From assembly GCA_016707485.1 (NCBI GenBank), contig JADJHN010000003.1:496001-560000 (forward strand): 64,000 nt of DNA, written 5' to 3'. Positions 1 through 7,848 of this stretch are shown here, one piece after another; position 1 is the first letter of the stretch, and every line of letters starts with the position of its first letter. A model generated the notes under the pieces. The model was not told the DNA's origin. It was given only the letters and a program-made list of their open reading frames with translations, and made no database searches. A program made the position numbers and the translations under genes. This stretch comes from Lysobacterales bacterium (GTDB taxonomy: Bacteria; Pseudomonadota; Gammaproteobacteria; Xanthomonadales; Rhodanobacteraceae).

Positions 1-2
1 AG

Positions 3-2183
3 ACCGCCTTGCGCCTTGGTGATGGCATCGCCCTGCTGGTCGACATGGACGACGCCGCCGCGCCGATGACGACATTTTCGTCGCGCTACTCGTGCCCGAT
101 CTGCGACTACGCCCTGCCCGAGCTGGAACCGCGGCTGTTTTCGTTCAACTCGCCGGTCGGTGCCTGCCCATCCTGCGATGGCCTCGGCGTGACCCAGTTC
201 TTCGATCCCGAGCGCGTCGTCGTGCATCCGGGGCAAGGCTTGTCGGCGGGCGCGGTGCGCGGCTGGGACCGGCGCAACATGTATTACTTCCAGATGATCC
301 TGTCGCTGGCCAGGCACTATGGCTTCAGCGTCGACACGCCATGGATGGAGTTGCCGGCGAAGATCCGCGAGCGCGTGCTGTATGGCTCGGGCGACGAGCA
401 GATCACCTTCAATTACGTCATGGAGAACGGTGGCAAGGTTGCCCGCAAGCACAAGTTCGAAGGCATCATCCCCAACCTCGAACGGCGCTACAAGGAAACC
501 GAATCACCGGTCGTGCGCGAGGAGATCGCCCGCTTCATCAGTCCGCGCCCCTGCCCGGAATGCGAGGGCCAGCGCCTGAACCGATCGGCGCGGCACGTGT
601 TCGTCGCCGATGCCAACCTGCCCTCGATCAGCGCGCTGCCGATCGACCGGTCGCTCGAGCACTTCAACAACCTCAGCCTGCCTGGCTGGCGCGGTGAAAT
701 CGCGGCGAAGATCATCAAGGAAATCCGTGAGCGCCTGCACTTCCTCGTCGACGTCGGCCTCGATTACCTGACTCTCGATCGACAGGCCGATTCGCTGTCG
801 GGTGGCGAGGCGCAGCGCATCCGCCTGGCCAGCCAGATCGGTGCAGGACTGGTCGGCGTCATGTACGTGCTTGATGAACCCTCGATCGGCCTGCACCAGC
901 GTGACAACGAACGCCTGCTTGGCACCCTCGTGCGCCTGCGCGATCTCGGCAACACGGTGATCGTCGTCGAACATGATGAAGACGCGATCCGCGCCGCCGA
1001 CCACATCGTCGACATCGGTCCCGGTGCCGGCGTGCATGGCGGAAGCATCGTCGCCGAAGGCAAGCTCAAGGATATTCTCAAGGCACCCGAATCGCTGACC
1101 GGCAAGTATCTTTCGGGAAAACGTCGCATCGAGGTGCCCAGGCAGCGTCGCGTTGCCGATCCCGAGCGGGTTTTGCGCATTGTTGGCGCGAGTGGCAACA
1201 ATCTTAAAAATGTCAAGGTCGAAATTCCTGCCGGGCTGATGACCTGCGTCACCGGCGTTTCCGGTTCGGGCAAGTCGACCCTGATCAACGACACCTTGTA
1301 CCGGCAGACCGCGGTCGAGCTGAATGGCGCCAGCGAGAAACCGGCGCCGTTCACGGCCATCGAAGGACTCGAATTGTTCGACAAGGTGGTCGAGATCGAC
1401 CAGTCGCCCATCGGACGCACGCCGCGCTCGAATCCGGCCACCTATACCGGGCTGTTCACGCCGCTGCGCGACCTCTTCGCGCAGATTCCGGAAGCTCGGG
1501 CGCGTGGCTATGGCCCGGGGCGTTTCAGCTTCAACGTCAAGGGTGGTCGCTGCGAAGCCTGCCAGGGCGACGGCCTGATCAAGGTCGAGATGCACTTCCT
1601 GCCCGATGTCTATGTCTCCTGCGATGTCTGCCACGGCAAGCGTTACAACCGCGAGACGCTGGAAATCACCTACAAGGGCCACACGATTTCCGATGTCCTC
1701 GACATGACCGTGGAAGATGCGCAAACACTGTTCCAGCCCGTGCCGGTGCTGGCGCGCAAGCTCGATACGCTGATGGATGTCGGCCTCGGCTACATCAAGC
1801 TCGGGCAGAGCGCGACCACGCTGTCCGGCGGCGAGGCGCAACGCGTCAAGCTCTCGCGCGAACTCTCCAAGCGCGATACCGGGCGTACCCTGTACATCCT
1901 CGACGAGCCGACCACCGGCCTGCATTTCCACGACATCGAACAGTTGCTGAAAGTGCTGCATCGCCTTGCCGACGAGGGCAACACGGTCGTCGTCATCGAA
2001 CACAATCTCGACGTGATCAAGACCGCCGACTGGGTCATCGATCTCGGCCCGGAAGGCGGCGGTGGCGGCGGCACGATCCTCGCCAGCGGCACGCCCGAGC
2101 AGATTGCCAAGGTCAAGTCCTCCCATACCGGGCGCTTCCTCGCGCCGGTGCTGGCACCGGCGAAGAAGAGGAAAGCCGCATGA
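3..2183 (+). CDS. uvrA: UvrABC system protein A, 3' part (5' end outside window)
   Basis: UvrA is the DNA damage-recognition ATPase of nucleotide excision repair, working with UvrB and UvrC. The visible 726 codons lack roughly the first 210-220 residues of a usual 940-residue UvrA, so the gene begins upstream of the window. A CxxC...CxxC zinc module lies near bases 90-180. The first ABC signature LSGGEAQR is near 795, followed by a Walker B-like YVLDEPSIGLH. The second ATPase half has Walker A GVSGSGKST near 1255, a second CEAC...CDVC zinc site near 1555-1635, LSGGEAQR near 1822 and LDEPTTGLH. The stop codon overlaps the next start (ATGA), so the thioesterase downstream is probably translationally coupled. 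Identification is secure. Confidence 0.98.
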   Translation, partial: TALRLGDGIALLVDMDDAAAPMTTFSSRYSCPICDYALPELEPRLFSFNSPVGACPSCDGLGVTQFFDPERVVVHPGQGLSAGAVRGWDRRNMYYFQMILSLARHYGFSVDTPWMELPAKIRERVLYGSGDEQITFNYVMENGGKVARKHKFEGIIPNLERRYKETESPVVREEIARFISPRPCPECEGQRLNRSARHVFVADANLPSISALPIDRSLEHFNNLSLPGWRGEIAAKIIKEIRERLHFLVDVGLDYLTLDRQADSLSGGEAQRIRLASQIGAGLVGVMYVLDEPSIGLHQRDNERLLGTLVRLRDLGNTVIVVEHDEDAIRAADHIVDIGPGAGVHGGSIVAEGKLKDILKAPESLTGKYLSGKRRIEVPRQRRVADPERVLRIVGASGNNLKNVKVEIPAGLMTCVTGVSGSGKSTLINDTLYRQTAVELNGASEKPAPFTAIEGLELFDKVVEIDQSPIGRTPRSNPATYTGLFTPLRDLFAQIPEARARGYGPGRFSFNVKGGRCEACQGDGLIKVEMHFLPDVYVSCDVCHGKRYNRETLEITYKGHTISDVLDMTVEDAQTLFQPVPVLARKLDTLMDVGLGYIKLGQSATTLSGGEAQRVKLSRELSKRDTGRTLYILDEPTTGLHFHDIEQLLKVLHRLADEGNTVVVIEHNLDVIKTADWVIDLGPEGGGGGGTILASGTPEQIAKVKSSHTGRFLAPVLAPAKKRKAA

Positions 2184-2587
2184 GCGAGACAACCCAACGC
2201 CTGCTGGCGCGCGTACCGATCACCGTCCGCTGGCGCGATCTCGATGCCTACAACCACGTCAACAACTCGACTTTCCTGACCTATCTCGAAGAGGCGCGAC
2301 TGGCATGGTTGACGGGTATCGAAGGCGAATGGAAAACCGTCGAAGCCAGTCCGGTCCTCGCCGCCAGCCAGGTGAATTTCCGCGAGCAGATCGAGTGGCC
2401 GGCCACGATCCTTGTCGAGCTCCGTTGCGCGAAGCTCGGCAACACCTCGATGTCGATCGACCATCGAATCACCTCGGCCGATGGCAGCCGGCTGCATAGC
2501 GATGGCAACGTGGTCATGGTCTGGGTCAATCCGGCCAGCGGAAAGCCGATTCCGCTTCCGGCTGCCGTGCGCGAGGCGTGCGCGTGA
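2180..2587 (+). CDS. acyl-CoA thioesterase, hotdog fold (4HBT/YbgC type)
   Basis: This 135-residue protein has the length and N-terminal pattern of single-hotdog acyl-CoA thioesterases: RWRDLDAYNHVNNS carries the Asp and the HVNN segment of the 4-hydroxybenzoyl-CoA thioesterase/FadM/YbgC group. Such enzymes hydrolyse acyl-CoA to free acid and CoA in the cytoplasm; the natural substrate cannot be read from sequence. Its ATG overlaps the uvrA stop by 4 bases, so it is likely co-expressed. It converges on the TonB receptor gene with only 9 bases between stops. Confidence 0.9.
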   Translation: MSETTQRLLARVPITVRWRDLDAYNHVNNSTFLTYLEEARLAWLTGIEGEWKTVEASPVLAASQVNFREQIEWPATILVELRCAKLGNTSMSIDHRITSADGSRLHSDGNVVMVWVNPASGKPIPLPAAVREACA

Positions 2588-2596
2588 CGCGGCGAC

Positions 2597-4825
2597 TTAC
2601 CAGTCCGCGCCCAGCTTCAGCATGAGATTGCGCCCGGCCTGCGTGTACAGGTCGAGGTCGAGGGCATCGGGCTTGATGCCGCGCACACTGACCCAGTCGT
2701 AGTAGCGGCGGTTGCCCAGATTGTTGAGGGCGAAATCAAGGCGCAGGTGATCGCCGAAATTGAGCCAGGCATTCAGGTCGATGCGCGCATATCCAGCCGG
2801 TTGATAGAGCGCGCCTGCGCTGTCGTCCACGCGTGAAACCCGTTGCACGCCCGTCAGCGACAATTGCGCGCCCCAGCGTTCCGCATCGGCCTGCCATCCG
2901 CCCACCACGGTGGCACGACCCGGCGCGACACTGTTGAGCGGCTGCTCGCGCACGGTGTCGGTGCCGCGCAGCCAGTTCGCGCGCAACTCGACATAGCTGC
3001 CGCGCCACGCCTCTCGCCAGGCGCCAAGCGACCAGTGCGCATCGGCCTCGATGCCGTGGATGCGCGCACGATCGCGATTGACCGACTGGAACACCAGCGC
3101 ACCCGTGGCCGGGTCGATGCCAAGGTTGGCGCGCGATTCGATGAGGTCGCGGAAGCGGTTGTCATACGCGGCCAGCGAGCCGCGCAGGAGCGGTCCGCTC
3201 CAGCGCAAGCCGGCTTCGAGACCGAGGCTGCGTTCGGGTTTCAGGTCCGGATTCGGCTTGACCAGGTAGTTGAAGGTCGGCAGGTACAGACCGACATTGA
3301 CATCGGAGAATGGCGGTGCGCGATAGCCGCGAACCGCCTGCATGTAGAGCGTCGCCTGCTCACTCGCGCTGAAGCGCAAGCCGAGTTTGGGCGTCCACTG
3401 CGAATTGTCGAGGTCGGCCAGTGCTGTCTGCGGGTTGTCCTGCAACCAGATGGCATCCGCCTGCGAATCAAGCGCATAGCGTTCCCAGCGCAAACCCGGC
3501 ACCACCGTCCAGCGCGGCGCGAAGGCGATCTCGTCCTGCCAGAACACACCCGATTCGCGGACATCTCAATCCGGAAAATCACGTACCGGGAACACCTCGC
3601 CAAGAACAACATTCGTACTTTGTCCGTTGTTCAGGTTTATCTGCGCACCCGTGCGCAGGCCTTCGTAATCGTGCCGGGTCAAGTCGATGCCGAATACCTG
3701 CCAATGCGCAATATCACCCCATTGATTGCGCGCTTGCGCCACCAGCTCGAGGCCGCGACTGCGTTGCTCATGGTTGAACTCACGGGCGCGCAGGGTCGGG
3801 TACGGGGTCTGCGCATCGGCGAGACGATACTGATCGGTCACCTGTCGCGTGCTCGAATCCTGCTGATAGACGAGCACATCCAGCGCATCGATCGCCGCCC
3901 ACGGCTGCGACCAGCTCGCGGCCAGACTGATGCGATTGCGCTTCCAGCGATCGTCCGCATCCAGCGCATTGGTGGTGCTGTAGCGACCCGGGCCGAACAC
4001 CAGCGACTGCACATCGGTTTGCTGCCGGCCCGCGCCGTGGTCGAGGGTAAACGTCCAGCGACCCGCAGCTCCGCCGTCATGGACGATCTTCGCCAATGCT
4101 GCATCACGCTCGATGTCGGCCGGATTCGCCGACATGCCGCCGTCGCGCGGAAGGTTCTCGTTCTCGTGTCCCTGGTGCCGGGAAAGCAGGACCATGGCAC
4201 TCCAGCGACCATCTGCCGCAGCCAGGTTGGCGGCACCGAAATGGCTGTCATCGCGGCTGGAAACCCCGATCGATGCGCCCGTTGCCATGGCGTTGCCACG
4301 CCAGAGGAAATCCTCCGGACTGCGCGTGGTCAAGGCAACCACGCCAGCCAGCGCCTTGCTGCCGTACAGCGTTGACGCGGGCCCGCGCAGCACCTCGACT
4401 CGCTGCACCGCGTCGAGGGAAACCAGGTCGCGCCCTGCCAGGGCGAACTGACCGACACCGAAACCATCCGGCAAGGGCACGCCATCGACCTCGATGCTGA
4501 CACGATTGCCTTCCAGGCCGCGGATATTGAAGCCTTGGCGGCCAAAGCGCACCGCATCGACCGGCACGCTGACCCCCGGCACCAGCATGGCAAGATCGGC
4601 AATATCCATGACGCCATTGCGCTCAAGACGCTCGCGCTCGACCACGCTGACACTGCCAACCACTTGCTGCAACGGTTCCGCGGCACGACTGCCTACCACC
4701 ACGATCGGCTCCAGTGCCACGGCCGCGTTGTCGGCGTCGGTGGCGGGCTGCGCAAGTGCCACCGCGCAGGCGAGGAATCCGGAAGCGCCCGTGATGACGA
4801 GGCTCCGTGGCAGGGGCAAACGCAT
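2597..4825 (-). pseudogene. TonB-dependent haem/haemoglobin-type receptor, interrupted by an in-frame TGA
   Basis: Outer-membrane receptor of the TonB-dependent haemoglobin/transferrin/lactoferrin class, which would import haem or an iron source. The start at 4825 gives a signal peptide (MRLPLPRSLVITGASGFLACAVALA). A plug domain follows (NIRGLEGNRVSIEVDGVPLP, then VEVLRGPASTLYGS), and the far end has a beta-barrel C-terminus (RNLMLKLGADW). A TGA stop at 3566-3568 splits the reading frame between FPVRDFPD and DVRESGVFWQDEIAF. The frame is the same on both sides, so this is a nonsense change and not a frameshift. Total length without the stop is about 742 codons, normal for the family. It could be a true pseudogene, a phase-variable or read-through gene, or a base-call error. 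Confidence 0.85.
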
Positions 4826-4882
4826 GGTAGTGGTCCGGCTGAAGGATCGCCGAATTCTAGCGGATGCCGCTGACGCGACCTT

Positions 4883-4902
4883 GATTCCACTCAAGTGGAA
4901 TC
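4883..4902. promoter_or_regulatory. perfect 9+2+9 palindrome between TonB receptor and nirS
   Basis: GATTCCACT-CA-AGTGGAATC is a perfect inverted repeat in the 221-base divergent intergenic region. Its size and position suit a dimeric regulator controlling one or both divergent genes. The regulator is unknown, and a small hairpin in the receptor 5' leader is the alternative. Confidence 0.5.
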
Positions 4903-4945
4903 GATTGCGGCCAATCAGTACCGAAACCGTCCTCATTTTCTTTGT

Positions 4946-4959
4946 TTGATCTGAGTCAG
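4946..4959 (+). promoter_or_regulatory. FNR/DNR-like box upstream of nirS
   Basis: TTGAT-CTGA-GTCAG matches the FNR/DNR/NNR consensus TTGAT-N4-ATCAA fully in the left half and at three of five bases in the right half. It is centred about 95 bases before the nirS start. Nitrite reductase genes are commonly activated by CRP/FNR-family regulators under low oxygen and nitric oxide. The functional assignment is inference from position and consensus. Confidence 0.5.
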
Positions 4960-5046
4960 GGCGGTCTCGGGGGATACCGGGAAACTGTCACGCATGATGC
5001 CGGTGGACAGGCATGCAACGAACCAAAATCGTCAAGGGAGTCAGCT

Positions 5047-7146
5047 ATGCGAACCATGAAAATCGGTGCCGCCCTGTTTGCGATGTTATGGCTCGGGGGC
5101 CAGGCCATTGCTTCGGATGAAGTCAACGAACGCCTGCCCAAGCAAGGCCATGAAGCCGGCGAAGCCGCCTACAAGGCCAATTGCGCGGCCTGTCACCAGC
5201 CGGATGGCAAGGGCCTGCCCGGCGCCTTTCCGCCGCTGGCGAAATCCGATTACCTGAACAGCCGCAGCGGCAAGGAAATCGCCGCCCACGTGTTGCAGGG
5301 AATCACCGGCACCATGACCGTCAACGGCGAAACCTACAACAACGTGATGCCAGCGCAGAGCCACCTGAGCGACGCCGACATCGCCGCCATCATCAACTAC
5401 GTCTATTCAAGCTGGCACAACTCCGGCAAGTCCATCACCGCGGAGGATGTCGGCGCGCAACGCCAGGCGTTGGCAATCACCAGCGACAAGTCGCAGGGCG
5501 AAATGCACCCGGGCACATCGAGGGGCATGGAGAATTACCAGGGTGCCCCGTCGGTCGCCGGTTCCCACGGCGTCGAGATGGTCATCAATCCGGATGCGCC
5601 GCCGATCAGCAAGGTCGAATACAAGGAAGCCACGCAGATCTTCTTCGAGCGCTGCGCCGGTTGCCATGGCGTGTTGCGCAAGGGTGCCACCGGCAAGCCG
5701 CTGACCCCGGACATCACGCGTGCGAAGGGCACGGAATACCTCAAGGCGCTGATCAATTTCGGTTCGCCCGGCGGCATGCCGAACTGGGGCAGCTCGGGTG
5801 ACCTGAGCGCGGAGCAGGTCGACATGATGGCGCGCTTCCTGCAGCACGATCCGCCAGCACCGCCGGAGTGGGGCATGCCCGAGATGATGGCCTCGTGGAA
5901 GGAATTCATCCCGCTCGACAAGCGCCCGACGAAGAAGGAGAACGACTTCAACATCGACAACTTCTTTGCCGTGACCCTGCGCGATTCGGGCGAAATTGCC
6001 CTGATCGACGGCGACTCCAAGAAAATCATCAACATCATCAAGACCGGCTATGCCGTGCACATCTCGCGCCTGTCGCATTCTGGCCGCTATGTCTACACGA
6101 TCGGCCGCGACGGCAAGATCGACCTCATCGACCTGTGGATGAAGAAGCCGGAACGCGTCGCCGAGATCAAGATCGGTCTTGAAGCGCGTTCGGTCGAGAC
6201 GTCCAAGTACAAGGGTTTCGAGGACAAGCTGGCGATTGCCGGTGCCTACTGGCCGCCGCAGTTCGTGATCATGGACGGCCCGACCCTGAAGCCGCTGAAG
6301 ATCGTCTCCACGCGCGGACCGACCGTCGACACGCAGGAATACCACCCGGAACCGCGTGTAGCCGCCATCGTCGCCAGCCACGAACATCCCGATTTCATCG
6401 TCAACGTCAAGGAAACCGGTCGCGTGCTGATGGTCGACTACAGCAACCTCGATGCGCTCACCATCACCACGCTGGATGCCGCACGCTTCCTGCATGACGG
6501 TGGCTGGGACGTGACCAAGCGCTACTTCCTGACCGCTGCCAACCAGTCCGACAAGATTGCCGTGGTCGATTCGCGCGAGCGCAAGATGGCCGCGCTGGTC
6601 GATGTCGACAAGATCCCGCATCCGGGTCGCGGTGCAAACTTCACGCATCCGAAGTTCGGCCCGGTCTGGGGCACCTCGGCACTCGGCAACGAAAAGATCA
6701 CCCTGATCGGCACCGACCCGGAAAAGCATCCGGACAACGCCTGGAAGGTGGTGCAGGTGCTCAAGGGCCAGGGCGGCGGATCGCTCTTCATCAAGACCCA
6801 TCCGAAATCGCGCAACCTGTGGGTCGACACCACGCTGAACCCGGATCCGAAGCTGAGCCAGTCGATCGCGGTATTCGACATCGACAACCTCGATGCCGGT
6901 TACAAGGTATTGCCGATCGCCGAATGGGCGAAGCTCGGCGAAGGCGCCAAGCGTGTCGTCCAGCCCGAATACAACGCCCGCGGCGACGAAGTCTGGTTCT
7001 CGGTATGGAACGCCAAGGACAAGCAAAGCGCGCTGGTCGTGGTCGACGACAAGACCCGCAAGCTGAAAAAGGTGATCAAGGACAAGCACCTGATCACGCC
7101 GACCGGCAAGTTCAACGTGCACAACACGGTCGATGACGTTTATTGA
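5047..7146 (+). CDS. nirS: cytochrome cd1 nitrite reductase with extra N-terminal cytochrome c domain
   Basis: Periplasmic dissimilatory nitrite reductase (nitrite to nitric oxide) of denitrification. The start at 5047 follows AAGGGAG at good spacing and yields a signal peptide ending near IASDE. Residues 24-125 are a class-I cytochrome c domain with haem motif CAACH (46-50) and a likely Met ligand. A second cytochrome c domain has CAGCH (203-207). An eight-bladed d1 propeller follows, with the His of GYAVHISRLS and the two active-site His segments ASHEHP and HPGRGANF conserved. The C-terminus (KFNVHNTVDDVY) is NirS-like, not NirN or NirF. At 699 residues it exceeds the usual 540-600 because of the added haem domain. 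No d1-haem biosynthesis genes (nirF/D/L/G/H/J) lie nearby. Confidence 0.95.
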   Translation: MRTMKIGAALFAMLWLGGQAIASDEVNERLPKQGHEAGEAAYKANCAACHQPDGKGLPGAFPPLAKSDYLNSRSGKEIAAHVLQGITGTMTVNGETYNNVMPAQSHLSDADIAAIINYVYSSWHNSGKSITAEDVGAQRQALAITSDKSQGEMHPGTSRGMENYQGAPSVAGSHGVEMVINPDAPPISKVEYKEATQIFFERCAGCHGVLRKGATGKPLTPDITRAKGTEYLKALINFGSPGGMPNWGSSGDLSAEQVDMMARFLQHDPPAPPEWGMPEMMASWKEFIPLDKRPTKKENDFNIDNFFAVTLRDSGEIALIDGDSKKIINIIKTGYAVHISRLSHSGRYVYTIGRDGKIDLIDLWMKKPERVAEIKIGLEARSVETSKYKGFEDKLAIAGAYWPPQFVIMDGPTLKPLKIVSTRGPTVDTQEYHPEPRVAAIVASHEHPDFIVNVKETGRVLMVDYSNLDALTITTLDAARFLHDGGWDVTKRYFLTAANQSDKIAVVDSRERKMAALVDVDKIPHPGRGANFTHPKFGPVWGTSALGNEKITLIGTDPEKHPDNAWKVVQVLKGQGGGSLFIKTHPKSRNLWVDTTLNPDPKLSQSIAVFDIDNLDAGYKVLPIAEWAKLGEGAKRVVQPEYNARGDEVWFSVWNAKDKQSALVVVDDKTRKLKKVIKDKHLITPTGKFNVHNTVDDVY

Positions 7147-7178
7147 TCGCGACCGATCGCTCGTCAATGCTGCAAATC

Positions 7179-7208
7179 GAGGCCCCGCTTGCGGGGCCTC
7201 TTCATTTG
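7179..7208 (+). terminator. intrinsic terminator after nirS
   Basis: GAGGCCCCGC and GCGGGGCCTC form a perfect 10-base inverted repeat (7179-7188 and 7191-7200) followed by TTCATTT. It lies 32 bases after the nirS stop, which supports nirS being monocistronic. Confidence 0.85.
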
Positions 7209-7320
7209 TAAACGGGCTTCCCGGTTCGGGCAAGGAACGCCTGTGCAGCCATGCCGGGCGATGCGACAATGGCTGCTGCCCGCGGGATCTGACCGCGCAA
7301 GGATTCATCGCGAGCCCGTC

Positions 7321-7848
7321 ATGCCCAAGACCAACCCGGATCCCACGCCCGCCAGCCCGGACAAGTCCGGCGAGGCCCGGGCAAGCACGCGTCAGCTGAC
7401 CATCAACGGCAAACCGTATTTCCATGATGGCGATGCGGACATGCCCCTGCTCTGGTACCTGCGCGATGTGCTGCGCCTGACCGGCACCAAGTACGGCTGC
7501 GGCATTGGTGCCTGCGGGGCCTGCACGGTCCTTGTCGATGGCAAGGCGGCTCGGGCATGCCAGGTCACCATGGCCGCTGCCATGGGCCAACACGTCACCA
7601 CCATCGAAGGCCTTGAGGGCGACAAGCTGCATCCGGTCCAGCAAGCCTGGATCGAACACGATGTCGCCCAATGCGGATACTGCCAGGCTGGCCAGATCAT
7701 GAGCGCCGTCGACTTGCTCGCGCGCAAGCCAAGGCCCTCGGATGCGGATATCGCCAGCATCGGCAACCTGTGTCGCTGCGGCACCTATCCACGCATCCGC
7801 AGCGCGATCCTGCGCGCCGCCGTCCTGAGCGGTGGAGCGACCTCGTGA
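7321..7848 (+). CDS. (2Fe-2S)-binding subunit of xanthine dehydrogenase-family oxidoreductase (IorA-like)
   Basis: Small electron-transfer subunit of a molybdenum hydroxylase, similar to isoquinoline 1-oxidoreductase alpha. It has the plant-type ferredoxin cluster motif CGIGACGACTVLVDG and the second cluster motif CGYCQAGQIM...CRCGTYPRI. The 175-residue length is slightly long because of a Pro/Ser-rich N-terminus. I chose ATG 7321 because the ferredoxin fold begins shortly after it. The stop overlaps the GTG start of the catalytic subunit by 4 bases (GTGA), so the two are translationally coupled. The true substrate (aldehyde or N-heterocycle) is unknown. Confidence 0.92.
   Translation: MPKTNPDPTPASPDKSGEARASTRQLTINGKPYFHDGDADMPLLWYLRDVLRLTGTKYGCGIGACGACTVLVDGKAARACQVTMAAAMGQHVTTIEGLEGDKLHPVQQAWIEHDVAQCGYCQAGQIMSAVDLLARKPRPSDADIASIGNLCRCGTYPRIRSAILRAAVLSGGATS

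Noticed and set aside
3566..3568. Selenocysteine at the in-frame TGA of the TonB receptor
   Set aside because: No family member uses selenocysteine at this position and I saw no SECIS-like hairpin; a nonsense change or miscall is simpler.
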